From contig NZ_BBWH01000044.1 of NCBI RefSeq assembly GCF_001463705.1, positions 60,426 through 124,425 of the forward strand: a stretch of DNA of 64,000 nucleotides, in the 5' to 3' direction. Numbering within the stretch: position 1 is the stretch's first letter; each line of letters begins with the position of its first letter. Under the pieces are notes generated by a model. The model made no database searches and had not been told where the DNA came from. It saw only the letters and a list, made by a program, of their open reading frames with translations. The stretch is from Aureimonas sp. AU12 (GTDB taxonomy: Bacteria > Pseudomonadota > Alphaproteobacteria > Rhizobiales > Rhizobiaceae). Made by a program: the position numbers and the translations under genes. Below are positions 38,187 through 47,544 of this stretch, one piece after another.

Positions 38187-39062
38187 ATGACCAACGATCC
38201 GCGCACCAGCCAGCCGACCCGGTTTCCGTCCGAGCCGCAACAGCCGGCCCCAGGACTGGAAGCGCAGATGCGCACCAAGCCCGATCACGGCGAAGAGAGC
38301 TATGTGGGCAAGGGCCTGCTCGAAGGGCGCGTGGCGCTGATCACGGGCGGCGATTCCGGCATCGGCAAGGCCGTCGCCATCGCCTATGCCCGCGAGGGCG
38401 CCGACGTGGCGATCTCGTATCTGGCGCAGGAGCAGGTCGACGCCGACGAGACGAAGGCTCTTGTCGAGAAGGCGGGCCGCCGGTGTATCCTTCTGCCCGG
38501 AGATCTGCGCGACCGCGGCCATTGCGTCGATCTCGTGGAGCGGACGGTTGCCGAACTCGGGAGCCTCGATATTCTCGTCAACAACGCGGCCGCGCAGACC
38601 GTCAATGAGGATCTCGCCGACATCGACGACGATGACATGCAGGCGGCGTTCGAGGCGAACGTCTACGCAATGATCCGATTGGCCAAGGCCGCGGTGCCGC
38701 ACATGAAGCCGGGGTCGACCATCGTGAACTCCACCAGCATTCAGGCGAAGGTCGCGACCGAGAGCATGATCGTCTATGCGACGACGAAGGGCGCCATCGC
38801 GAGCCTGACGATCGGGCTTTCGAACCTTCTGGCGCCGAAAGGCATCCGCGTGAACGCGGTCGCGCCCGGTCCCGTCTGGACGCCGATCCAGCCGATCGCC
38901 AAGCCGACGAACGAGTTGGAAAAGCTCGGCCAGAACACCCCGCTCGGCCGTGCCGGCCAACCGGCGGAGCTGGCTCCCGCCTATGTCCTGCTGGCGTCGA
39001 AGGAAGGCAGCTACATCACCGGTGCGGTGATCCCGGTGACGGGCGGAATCCCGATGTACTGA
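38187..39062 (+). CDS. SDR oxidoreductase, GSP39/YghA-like
   Basis: The 291-residue SDR has the N-terminal extension typical of general-stress-protein-39/YghA (P..P.Q..PGLEAQM, then LEGRVALITGGDSGIGKAVA). It also has NNAAAQ, STSIQAK, YATTKGAIASLT and a final VTGGIPMY. These proteins are NAD(P)-dependent and stress-linked, with poorly defined substrates. ATG 38187 follows AGGA. Single gene. Confidence 0.88.
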   Translation: MTNDPRTSQPTRFPSEPQQPAPGLEAQMRTKPDHGEESYVGKGLLEGRVALITGGDSGIGKAVAIAYAREGADVAISYLAQEQVDADETKALVEKAGRRCILLPGDLRDRGHCVDLVERTVAELGSLDILVNNAAAQTVNEDLADIDDDDMQAAFEANVYAMIRLAKAAVPHMKPGSTIVNSTSIQAKVATESMIVYATTKGAIASLTIGLSNLLAPKGIRVNAVAPGPVWTPIQPIAKPTNELEKLGQNTPLGRAGQPAELAPAYVLLASKEGSYITGAVIPVTGGIPMY

Positions 39063-39327
39063 GCGACGGCCCGCGAGCATCTCACGGAACCCTGCCTCCG
39101 GTGGATGGCTGGATCCGTGGGATGCTTTTTGCGAAGGGTGGCGCTGCAGGTCGGGCAATGACGTCGGGTTCGGACCGGCACGACCTTCGTTGAGCGGTGA
39201 TATGTCATGTTGACGTCATATCAAGGTGTCAGCGAAACGAGCCGTTGTAAGCGGACGGCCGGGACACACGGATCGACGGTGTTCCGGTCCCGTTCGCAGC
39301 GTGGTTTCCGGAGCTTCGACCGTCAGC

Positions 39328-40449
39328 ATGGCGTCACCCATTCACCTTCAAGCCGTCTCCAAGTTCTTCAGCGGGCAGGCTGTCGTCAATGCCGTTTCCC
39401 TCGATATCGCAGCGGGCGAGTTCGTCGCCCTTCTCGGCCCGTCGGGATGCGGCAAGACAACTCTCCTGCGCATGATCGCGGGCTTCGAGACGCTCAGTTC
39501 GGGGCAGCTTCAGTTCGGCGACCAGCTCGTGGCCGATAGGAGTTTCCACCTCGTGCCCGAGAAGCGAAATGTTGCGATCGTCTTCCAGTCCTATGCGCTC
39601 TGGCCCCACATGACGGTCGGCGAGAATGTCGGGTATCCGCTGCGCGTGCGAAGTATCGCTGGCGCCGAGCGAGCGTCGCGCGTCGCGACCGCCCTCGCGG
39701 AAGTCGATCTCACCGGTTTCGAAGCGCGGCGCCCTGCCGACCTGTCGGGCGGGCAGCGGCAACGCGTGGCGCTGGCCCGGTGCTTCGCCATGGAACCGTC
39801 GATCGTGCTTCTCGACGAGCCGTTGGCCAATCTGGACATCCATCTGCGCGCCTCGATGGAGGAGACGTTCCGGCGGTTTCATGCGCGCACCGGCGCGACG
39901 ATGGTTTACGTCACGCACGATCAGTCCGAGGCTATGGCGATGGCCGACCGGATCGCGGTAATGGACAAGGGACGCATTCTGGAAGTCGCGTCGCCCGCGG
40001 ACCTCTATACTTCGCCGCGAACGGAGGCGGTCGCTCGCTTCGTTGGCCACGGTCGGATCGTCGATTGTTCGATCATGGAGCGGGTCGACCAGAAAACAGC
40101 GCGCGTGGCCGTATTTGGCATGCAGACCCTCGTGCGCCACGGAGGCCTGCCATCGGTCCTGCCGGCAACCGGACGCCTCTGTCTGCGCGCCGAAAATCTG
40201 GCGGCCATCGAAAGCGGTGGCTTCGAGGCCCGCGTCGTGTCCTCGACCTTCAAGGGCGCGCACAGCCTGCTCGTCGTCGAGCCGACAGCGGCGCCCGGTC
40301 TCGCACTGTCCCTTCACGCAAGCATGCCGGCGACGCCGGGCGCGATCATGCGGGTTGCCGTTTCCAACGGTTGGCTTCTTCCACCGCCTGACGGGGGCAT
40401 CACTGCGACCTTGGACCGAGCCGCGGCCTCGGTCCTCGCTTTCGCCTGA
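39328..40449 (+). CDS. Fe3+-type ABC transporter ATP-binding protein (FbpC-like)
   Basis: The 373-residue ATPase has Walker A GPSGCGKTTLL, FQSYALWPHMTV, signature LSGGQRQRVALARCF, Walker B IVLLDEPLANLD and VTHDQSEAMAMADR, and a C-terminal OB/TOBE-like region. It faces the permease gene tail to tail, 11 bp apart, and so is transcribed separately from its presumed partners. Confidence 0.9.
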   Translation: MASPIHLQAVSKFFSGQAVVNAVSLDIAAGEFVALLGPSGCGKTTLLRMIAGFETLSSGQLQFGDQLVADRSFHLVPEKRNVAIVFQSYALWPHMTVGENVGYPLRVRSIAGAERASRVATALAEVDLTGFEARRPADLSGGQRQRVALARCFAMEPSIVLLDEPLANLDIHLRASMEETFRRFHARTGATMVYVTHDQSEAMAMADRIAVMDKGRILEVASPADLYTSPRTEAVARFVGHGRIVDCSIMERVDQKTARVAVFGMQTLVRHGGLPSVLPATGRLCLRAENLAAIESGGFEARVVSSTFKGAHSLLVVEPTAAPGLALSLHASMPATPGAIMRVAVSNGWLLPPPDGGITATLDRAAASVLAFA

Positions 40450-40460
40450 GAGTCGAGCGT

Positions 40461-42122
40461 TCAGTCGGCCCAGGGCAGGACGCCGCGCGGCAAATGCCTT
40501 GCGAGCGCGCTCGTGGCGAGCATCAGGGCGACGATCACCGCGACGCTGACCACCGCCACGGCCGAGGCGAGCGTCGACTGGCCGGCATCGTCGAGATTGA
40601 ACACGACGACGCCGAGCGTCTCGTTGCCCGAGGACCATAAGAGCGCCGACACGGTCAGCTCGTTGAATGCCGTCATGAAGACGAGAAGGCCGCCGGCCGC
40701 CGCCATCGGCGCGAGGATCGGCAGGAGGACGGTGACGAGACGAAAGAGGAAACCCGCGCCGGTCATGCGGGCCGCTTCGTCGAGTGCCCGGTCCATCTGC
40801 AGGACGCCGCCGATCACGGGTCGCAGCGCCAGGGTGAGAAAGCGCGCGAGATAGGCAAAAGCGATGATCCAGATCGTGTTGTAGAGGCTGAACCCGAGAA
40901 GGGGCAGGGGCCGCAGGAACAGGAGGATCGAGGCGATGCCGAGGACGATGCCGGGCAGAGCATAGGGGATCTCCGCGGCCATGCTGAGGAACCGCAACAG
41001 CCGGCCGCCCCGCCAGACGATGAGCACCGCAAGCGGGACGCTGACGGCCATCAGGACGAACGCCGCTCCGAGTGAGAGGAGACCCGAGTTGCGAAAGGCG
41101 CGCACCGTCGCGTCCTGTCGGAACAGGACTTCGGCATAGTTCTGCAATGTCAGCGACGCCGCCGACAGCGGAACGCCATAGGCGTTGACGAGCGAGGTGG
41201 CGACCAGCGCGAGAAGCGGGGCGACGACGATCGCGGCGATCAGCAGCCAAGCGACGAGTTCGCAGGCCCCACGCCACCGGCCGAGCTCGTAGCCGAGCGC
41301 TTTCGACGCCGTGCCGACGACACGGTAGTCGCGCCGGCGCAGCATCCGCGACTGAAGCGTAAAGCCGGCGAAGGCAAGGCCTCCGACGAGGAGCGACAGG
41401 ACGGCGGTCTCGCCGATGATCTGCGGACCAAAGCTGGCGAGACGCTGGTAGATCAGCGTTGGCAGGACCGTGTAGCCGGCGGGGATGCCGAGCAGCGCGG
41501 GAATGCCGAAATTGCCGATGGCGGAGACGAAGGCGAGGGCGCCGCCAGCCACGAGCGGCGGCGTCATCATCGGCAGCACGATCGTTGCGAGAACGCGGGT
41601 GCGACCCGCACCGCTCGAGCGTGCCGCCTCGATGAGCTCGCGCGGCAGCGCCCGCAATCCGGCTCGCACAGCAAGGAAGACCAGGGGCGCATGCTGGATG
41701 CCGAGAAGGAGGACGATCCCCTGCGCGCTGTAGATCGGGTTGGGCGACCCCAGCGGCGGGGCAAGCCCGAGGGTATTGAGGAGCGGGCTCGCCGGTCCGA
41801 ACAACTGGACCCAGGCCAAGGCCGTCACCTGCGGCGGGATCATCAGCGGCAGCAGGAAACAGAAGACGAGCGCCGCCTTGCCCCGAATGTCGGTGAGGGC
41901 GACGAGCAGCGAAACGACGATGCCGAGGGCCAGAGAGATCACCGTGCCGAGCATGGCGGTGACCAGCGAGTGCCAAGTCGCGATCCAGGTCGATCGCGAC
42001 CCGAACACCGCGGCGGCGATGGAGAGATCGAACCGGCCCCCCGGCGCCACGGCCTCCAGCAGGAGGCGCAGCACGGGCGCGAGGCTGACCAGCGCGACGA
42101 AGCCGGTCAGCACGGCGAGCAC
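40461..42122 (-). CDS. Fe3+-type ABC transporter fused permease (FbpB-like)
   Basis: The 553-residue double-length permease has two six-helix halves, each with an EAA loop: LIEAARSSGAGRTRVLATI and LDEAARMTGAGFLFRLVTVL. This matches the fused permeases of ferric-iron and related importers. GTG 42122 is the first canonical start in frame and truncates the N-terminus close to the first helix; a rarer codon further up cannot be excluded. It is 47 bp after the binding-protein gene. Confidence 0.88.
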   Translation of the reverse strand: MLAVLTGFVALVSLAPVLRLLLEAVAPGGRFDLSIAAAVFGSRSTWIATWHSLVTAMLGTVISLALGIVVSLLVALTDIRGKAALVFCFLLPLMIPPQVTALAWVQLFGPASPLLNTLGLAPPLGSPNPIYSAQGIVLLLGIQHAPLVFLAVRAGLRALPRELIEAARSSGAGRTRVLATIVLPMMTPPLVAGGALAFVSAIGNFGIPALLGIPAGYTVLPTLIYQRLASFGPQIIGETAVLSLLVGGLAFAGFTLQSRMLRRRDYRVVGTASKALGYELGRWRGACELVAWLLIAAIVVAPLLALVATSLVNAYGVPLSAASLTLQNYAEVLFRQDATVRAFRNSGLLSLGAAFVLMAVSVPLAVLIVWRGGRLLRFLSMAAEIPYALPGIVLGIASILLFLRPLPLLGFSLYNTIWIIAFAYLARFLTLALRPVIGGVLQMDRALDEAARMTGAGFLFRLVTVLLPILAPMAAAGGLLVFMTAFNELTVSALLWSSGNETLGVVVFNLDDAGQSTLASAVAVVSVAVIVALMLATSALARHLPRGVLPWAD

Positions 42123-42169
42123 GGTGCGCTCGCCGATCGCGTCGAGGATGCCGGATGTCTTCAGGACCG

Positions 42170-43156
42170 TCAGCCGCCGAAGAGGTCCGAGAACCGCTTC
42201 TTGTTCTCGGTCTCGTCCGCCAGCGCCTTGGCGGCATTGAAGGGCAGCAGCTTGATCGTATCGCGGGCGGGAAACCCGGTCGGACCGGCGACCCCGTCGC
42301 GTGCCGGGAGGTAGCCCTGGCCGGCGGCCAGTTTCTGGCCGGTCTCGCTCAGAAGGAAGTCGATGAAGAGCCGGGCGTCCTCGGGGTTCTTCGCCGTCTT
42401 GAGAATGGCGACAGGCTCGGTCACCGCCGAGACGCCGTCCGTCGGGAAGACGAAGCGGACCGGCGATCCCTTGGCCGCCTCGCGGATCGGCAGGTAATCG
42501 ACGATCACGCCATAGGCCTTCTCACCGCCCGCGACCGACTTCATCACCGCGCCGTTGCCGCCGGAGGCCGTGGTGCCGTTCTGGGCGAGCGCCTCGATGT
42601 AGGGCCAGCCGAGATCGGCATTCTGCGCCAGCGTCGCGACGTGGACGAGGGCGGCGCCTGACGTCAACGGGCTCGGCATGGTCACCATGCCCTTCATCTC
42701 AGGCTTCGTGAGATCGCGCCAGGACGTCGGCGCGGCGTCCGCGCGGGCATTGGCCATGAAGCCGGTGGTGATCAGCTTGGTTGAGAAATAGGTCTTGTCG
42801 GTATCGAAGAGGCCCGCGGCAAAGCCAGCGGTGTCGGCGCCGGGATAGGGCATCAGCCGGTCGTCGCGCTTCAGGCCCTCCATGGTCACGCTGTCGGCGA
42901 TGAGGAGAAGGTCCGGCTGCGGGCTTCCGGTCGCGAACTCGGCCTGGAGCTTGGCCATGACCTTCGTGGTGCCCTCGCGGACCCATTCGACGTCGATACC
43001 GGGATGGGCCGCCTCGAAGGCGTCGACGGTCGCCTGCGCATCCTCGTTCGGCTGGCTCGTGTAGAGCACGAGTTTGCCCGCCTGCGCCGCGGCGGTGCCT
43101 CCCACCAGCAGGCAGACCAGCGCTGCAGCGCCGCGAAATGCGAAGGTTCTTGTCAT
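42170..43156 (-). CDS. Fe3+-type ABC transporter substrate-binding protein (FbpA-like)
   Basis: The 328-residue protein has a signal peptide (MTRTFAFRGAAALVCLLVGG) and then LVLYTSQPNEDAQATVDAFE, typical of ferric or 2-aminoethylphosphonate-type binding proteins. Blocks WRDLTKPEMKGMVTMPSP and GVIVDYLPIRE follow. The FbpA twin-Tyr iron site is not evident, so the ligand may not be Fe3+. ATG 43165 is an alternative start. Confidence 0.85.
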   Translation of the reverse strand: MTRTFAFRGAAALVCLLVGGTAAAQAGKLVLYTSQPNEDAQATVDAFEAAHPGIDVEWVREGTTKVMAKLQAEFATGSPQPDLLLIADSVTMEGLKRDDRLMPYPGADTAGFAAGLFDTDKTYFSTKLITTGFMANARADAAPTSWRDLTKPEMKGMVTMPSPLTSGAALVHVATLAQNADLGWPYIEALAQNGTTASGGNGAVMKSVAGGEKAYGVIVDYLPIREAAKGSPVRFVFPTDGVSAVTEPVAILKTAKNPEDARLFIDFLLSETGQKLAAGQGYLPARDGVAGPTGFPARDTIKLLPFNAAKALADETENKKRFSDLFGG

Positions 43157-43535
43157 GAGGCCCATCCCGAAGCGTGATCCCTCGACGGCCGAAGCGGCAG
43201 GTTCGGGCAGGTGAAGTTCAGGGCGCGAGTACGCGCGATCCGTGACAGGCATATGAAAGCGTTCAGGCCGTCGTCGAGAGGCGTGTCGGGGATCGCGTTA
43301 CGCGCTGCATCGTCGGGGTCAAAGCGGATGAAGGTCACACACGACCGAGCCAGTTTTAGAGTACGCCTGGAATTACGGAGATGACCATTCTTCTCGCCTT
43401 GCACAGTCGGCCAGCAAGGGACTTTTAAAACACTGCCAAAGCAATCGGTTCGGTCTATAAGCTCAAGCGACGTGCCAGCCGCTAAGCTATAGGCTACCCG
43501 ACGTCATAATCCGCTGAAATTTCAAGGGCCTGAAC

Positions 43536-43583
43536 ATGGTGCCGGCTGCAGAGCTCGAACCCGCGACCCCCTGATTACAAATC
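43536..43583 (-). other. attL: copy of tRNA-Thr 3' half
   Basis: This 48-bp copy of the tRNA-Thr 3' half, including the anticodon loop and CCA, differs from the intact gene only at 43552 (A for G). Beyond 43583 similarity ends, so it cannot form a tRNA. It marks the distal end of the element. Confidence 0.9.
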
Positions 43584-43712
43584 CGATACTGCCTGTTTAC
43601 CAGTCCTTGCGGATGGTCTCCTCTCGCCCTCCAAATTGTTGACAACGTTGGGATTGAGGCGCTTTTGAAGGACTCGTCGGCAAACCGAGTTCTTGCCGGA
43701 AGGATTGAAACG

Positions 43713-43747
43713 GTCGGTACGGAGTCGGTACAAGATGGGGTCGGTAC
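43713..43747 (+). repeat. GTCGGTAC repeats, left end of element
   Basis: Three exact GTCGGTAC copies begin at 43713, 43724 and 43740, spaced 11 and 16 bp, over the integrase start. They are candidate arm-type sites for the integrase or an excision factor, or an autoregulatory operator. Confidence 0.6.
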
Positions 43748-45255
43748 GGGTCGCGCTCACCCAGAAGCATGTCGCGGATGCCCTTGCGGTCGCTGAGATC
43801 GGCACGACGTCCCTGGAGGACTGGACCGACACACGAGAGGTCGGGCTTCGCATTCGCGTTCGCGGGCGCAAGGCCGTGTGGCTGCTTCGGTTCAACGACT
43901 CGTCGGTGACACTCGGGCCGGCCGGCCGATGGACGCCGAAGCAGGCCCGCGAGATGGCGGGGCACGTCCGGGGAATGCTGAAGAGCGACCTTGACCCGCG
44001 TCCATGGGTGGACGCGCGTCTCGCCGGCGCGGACGCGGTAGAGGCCGCCGGGGTCGTGCTTCGGCGCGAGGGCCGCGAGCGACAGGAGTGGACCGTGGGC
44101 GAGGTCGTCCGGCAGTACGTCGAGCAGCACCTCAAGCTCGGCCGGGTCGTCCGTGGCGAGCGACGACCGCCCTCCGCCCGTTCGGTGCAGGACGTTGAGT
44201 CTACGATCCTGCGCGCGGCGACGTTCCAGGCGATCTCGGGACTGCTCGCTCGCGAACTCGACGCGCGACGACTGGAGACGTATCGGAACACTGTCGCCGA
44301 GACCAATGGCGGATCGACGTCGCGGAAGGCCCTGTCGAACGTGAAGACGGCCATGACATGGGCGAAGAAGCACCATGGCGCCGCGAGCGGCCTCGGCACC
44401 TTGGCGGCATGGTGGCGGGACGTCGCCTCGACGCATGTAGAGGGTGTTCGATCGCGGATGCCGTCCGTCGATGACCTCGGGATGACGTTGGCGCTGGCCG
44501 ACGCCGTCCAGACCATGCCCGGACGCAAGATCGACGTTCGGGGATCACGTATGCATGCCCTTGCCCTCCGGCTGCTCGTCATGACGGCGCAGCGCAAGGA
44601 ATCCATTGCGACCATCCGACGTTCGCAGATCGTCTCGGATGGACGCGACGGCGGCGACGGTTGGGGCATCCTCTACCTGCCGCCGGCCGCGATGAAGGGA
44701 CGGAAGGCACATACGATCCCGCTGCCGCCGGCCGCTATGGAGATCATCCGGACGGCGATCAAGATTGGCGGGCCCGACAGCGAGTTCCTGTTCCCGGCCG
44801 AACGCGGCGGGAAGGCTGGGACTGCGGTCTCGGTCTCCGGATCAGCGCTGAACCGTCGTCTCGCGCAGCTTCGCGGCCAAGACCCGACCGGGCGGACGCG
44901 GGGCGGCCGGAACTTGCTGGCGGAAGCCGGGGTCCGCGTCGCCGACTGGTCGCCGCACGACGCGAGGCGGACGTTCGCGACTGAGATCGAGGACCTGACC
45001 ACGCGCGGAGATGCCGTGTCGGCTGTCCTCGACCACTCCCAGGCCGGGGCGCGGTTCGTCGACGCCACGGCCGTCCCCGACGCGGCGGCGATCACGCGCA
45101 TCGCGTACTCGCAGGCCCAGCGGTTGCCTCTGAAGCGGCTGGCGCTGGGGCCATGGTCGGAACTGGTTGAGGCCGCCATCGAACAGGCGATGCCTACAGC
45201 ATTGAAAGTCGTCGGCGAGGCGGTTCCGGCACGTCCGAAGGGTCGAAAGGCTTAA
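43735..45255 (+). CDS. Tyrosine-recombinase integrase
   Basis: The 506-residue phage-type integrase has an N-terminal DUF4102-like DNA-binding part (to about 100) and a catalytic domain. The catalytic domain has TAQRKESIATIRR (Arg), PHDARRTFAT (HxxR) and LDHSQAG with a candidate Tyr in ITRIAYSQAQRLPLKRL. That spacing of the tyrosine resembles P4-type integrases, which favour tRNA genes. It starts about 150 bp inside attL and reads inward. ATG 43735 lies within the GTCGGTAC repeats; TTG 43693 is an alternative. Confidence 0.9.
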   Translation: MGSVRVALTQKHVADALAVAEIGTTSLEDWTDTREVGLRIRVRGRKAVWLLRFNDSSVTLGPAGRWTPKQAREMAGHVRGMLKSDLDPRPWVDARLAGADAVEAAGVVLRREGRERQEWTVGEVVRQYVEQHLKLGRVVRGERRPPSARSVQDVESTILRAATFQAISGLLARELDARRLETYRNTVAETNGGSTSRKALSNVKTAMTWAKKHHGAASGLGTLAAWWRDVASTHVEGVRSRMPSVDDLGMTLALADAVQTMPGRKIDVRGSRMHALALRLLVMTAQRKESIATIRRSQIVSDGRDGGDGWGILYLPPAAMKGRKAHTIPLPPAAMEIIRTAIKIGGPDSEFLFPAERGGKAGTAVSVSGSALNRRLAQLRGQDPTGRTRGGRNLLAEAGVRVADWSPHDARRTFATEIEDLTTRGDAVSAVLDHSQAGARFVDATAVPDAAAITRIAYSQAQRLPLKRLALGPWSELVEAAIEQAMPTALKVVGEAVPARPKGRKA

Positions 45256-45269
45256 GAGGCCCTTCCTGC

Positions 45270-45342
45270 AAAGCCGTACGACGACGAAGCCAGGGTGGGT
45301 GGTATCTTTCCCCCCCTAGAATCTTCGTCGTCGTACGGCTTT
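45270..45342. terminator. Perfect 20-bp inverted repeat after integrase gene
   Basis: Arms at 45270-45289 and 45323-45342 are exact reverse complements, separated by a 33-nt loop. They lie between the convergent integrase and small Cys-protein genes. There is no T-tract and the loop is long, so a simple terminator is not certain; a recombination or protein-binding site is possible. Confidence 0.5.
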
Positions 45343-45413
45343 ACCGCAGTTCCGATCAAAGCATATTGCGAGCCTGACCGAGCCCAATGCTCCTAGCCGG
45401 CAAGCGTGTCTGC

Positions 45414-45680
45414 TCAGTCGTCAACCTTCACTTCGTCATCGTCGATCACGACGTCCGTTCCGGCCTCAATCGCCAGGGAGACAGTGGTAAGTGAAGCCAG
45501 ACTGCCGCTGACTATCTTTCGTGCGCACTCAAGACAGTATCGTTCCCAAGTGCGCCCCGTCCGGACGCTCAGTCGAGGTTCCCCTGCCTTGATTGCATGC
45601 CTGTTGTTGGCTTGGCACTTATGCGACCGGACCGCCTTTTCGAGTTGCACTCGGGTCACCAGTGAACGGATCCTACCCAC
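45414..45680 (-). CDS. Small Cys-containing protein paired with helicase
   Basis: The 88-residue protein has Cys residues in SHKCQANNRH and YCLECARKIV, which could form a zinc knuckle, and an acidic tail (DDDEVKVDD). It overlaps the helicase 3' end by 8 bp. GC content is lower than in the surroundings, like the helicase. Unknown family; likely helicase partner. Confidence 0.7.
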   Translation of the reverse strand: MGRIRSLVTRVQLEKAVRSHKCQANNRHAIKAGEPRLSVRTGRTWERYCLECARKIVSGSLASLTTVSLAIEAGTDVVIDDDEVKVDD

Positions 45681-47472
45681 GGATCACCTCCGCTGTCGCT
45701 CGCGCAACGATGCCGTCGAAGTCCGCCTCGATGGTCGCAAGATCCTCGCGGGAAAGCTCGTGACGTTCACCTGCACTACGGCCGACGAGTGCGTTGGCGT
45801 GACGATCAATGGCCGCCTTCAATACTACAAAGTTGCTCCGTCCAAGCCGATTCCGGTCAAGCTCACGTCCCTCTGGATTGATACCGCGTTGCGCAAGAAT
45901 GGCCCCAACAACCGAAGCAGTTCGCGCAACGAGAGCCGCACGGTCAGCCTGCCTTTGTCGTTGCCGCGTTATAGGGACCGGAACTAATTCGCGCATAGCG
46001 TCCCGGACATCGTCTGGAGAGTAACCACGATCTGCCAGCACTTGAAGGGCTTGTACAGCCGCGTCGTCCGCAAGCAGGTGCAACTCTTCCAGTTGCAACC
46101 CAGTCTGGCCGCGGACCTCAATACCGTCTCCGTCGACGCGCGGCATTGGATCGACCGTCAACTCGTTGCCGTTACCGAAGTCCAAGCCTTCAACGGGGAG
46201 AAGCTCGTCAAAAAACTGTTGGTCGGCCTGAGAATATTCCTGAAAATCTTCCCAGCGCCGCGCGATGTTTGCACCCGCATGGAAAACGACGACACCCCGA
46301 TTGCGTGGGCTGTCTGGCGCGTTCTGATCGATCACTCTCATGATGCGTCCGACGAACTGAACGAACGGTGACAGATTGCCGAAGACGCTGAAGACCGCGG
46401 CGACTGCGAGCTTAGGATGGTCAAATCCTTCACCGAGCTTCCGAACCTGTACGATGACGTCCAGTTCGTTCGCCTCAAGCTTCCGCATGACGCGCTCGTT
46501 GGCCTGACCGTCTTCTCGCGAATGCACGAAGTCCGCGCTGCGTCCTCTCGCCCGATACGCAGCTACCACCTGGTGACAATGTTGGTAATTCAACGCCGAA
46601 GCGATGATTTTCAGCGTCCGATCGCCCCCTTCATCCCGAAGGCGGTCGAGCTCGCGTATGGAAGCATCCACGATCGTGTTCAGCGTCTCGGGCGAGGTTA
46701 CGATGCTCCGTCGAAAGTCTGCATCCTCTTCACCAAGACGCCGTACTTCGTCGAGGGAGACTTCAATTTCGTGGCCATCGACTTCCCGGACGTACCTGAG
46801 GGTTCGCGGGTTCAGAACGACCGCTTTCAGTCGCTTCACGTAGCCGGAACGAATGGCATCCACGATCGGGTACGAATAGAGGATGCGCCCCGCCATGCGC
46901 TGTCCGTCTGACCGCAAGGGCGTGGCAGAAAAGTTGACGATCCGAGCTCTCGGGAACTTCGCCTTCAACGCCGCCCAAGTCGCGGCGACGTTGTGGTGAC
47001 CTTCGTCGAAAAGGATCAGGTCGAAGAAGTCGTCGGGAAGTTCACGGAGCCATCGATTCTCCGCTCCCTGAAGCTGCTGTATGTTCGTTACCACGATCTC
47101 GGAGTCGTCGAGATCGCCGCGGTTTACGGCTTGGCCACGTATCTCGACTGGTTCAGGAAATGGCATCCCATCGAGGACGCCACGCGCTGAGTAGAACTGA
47201 TTCGCGTTCGAGGGATCCACATCCCGAAGGAGCTGTTGCGCAATCTTCACATTCGGTGCAACCACGAGCGTGCGTGCCGAACGGAATGCAAATGGTGTGA
47301 TGGCGATAGTCCCCGACTTACCGCATCCGACCGGAAGCACTATCCCGACTTCGCGTTCACCGGTGATCTCCTGCGCGAAATCGACGAGGTGCTGATATGC
47401 TGCCTGCTGAGGTTGGCGAAGCTGCTCGTTGCCGGCGATGTTCGGCACACGGTTCTGGAATGGCGACGGCAT
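45673..47472 (-). CDS. SF2 DEAD/DEAH-type helicase (restriction/defence-like)
   Basis: The 599-residue helicase has a Walker A-like LPVGCGKSG, DEGHH (motif II), FSATPLRS (motif III), VRKLGEGFDHPKLAVA and FVGRIMRVID (motif VI). It resembles the helicase parts of type I/III restriction and phage-defence proteins, but no nuclease domain is visible; the C-terminal 200 residues are unassigned. The start follows AGAGGAGG. Lower GC and its own promoter space indicate a cargo gene. Confidence 0.85.
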   Translation of the reverse strand: MPSPFQNRVPNIAGNEQLRQPQQAAYQHLVDFAQEITGEREVGIVLPVGCGKSGTIAITPFAFRSARTLVVAPNVKIAQQLLRDVDPSNANQFYSARGVLDGMPFPEPVEIRGQAVNRGDLDDSEIVVTNIQQLQGAENRWLRELPDDFFDLILFDEGHHNVAATWAALKAKFPRARIVNFSATPLRSDGQRMAGRILYSYPIVDAIRSGYVKRLKAVVLNPRTLRYVREVDGHEIEVSLDEVRRLGEEDADFRRSIVTSPETLNTIVDASIRELDRLRDEGGDRTLKIIASALNYQHCHQVVAAYRARGRSADFVHSREDGQANERVMRKLEANELDVIVQVRKLGEGFDHPKLAVAAVFSVFGNLSPFVQFVGRIMRVIDQNAPDSPRNRGVVVFHAGANIARRWEDFQEYSQADQQFFDELLPVEGLDFGNGNELTVDPMPRVDGDGIEVRGQTGLQLEELHLLADDAAVQALQVLADRGYSPDDVRDAMRELVPVPITRQRQRQADRAALVARTASVVGAILAQRGINPEGRELDRNRLGRSNFVVLKAAIDRHANALVGRSAGERHELSREDLATIEADFDGIVARATAEVIRG

Positions 47473-47544
47473 GATTCCTCCTCTAGCTCCGTCGCCATTC
47501 TCACCAGTTTTTCAATTTAGGCGAGTGCCATCGTTCATGGCGAC

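Noticed and set aside
43536..43583. Second tRNA-Thr gene
   Set aside because: Only the 3' half is present; sequence beyond the anticodon loop does not pair, so it is an attachment-site remnant.
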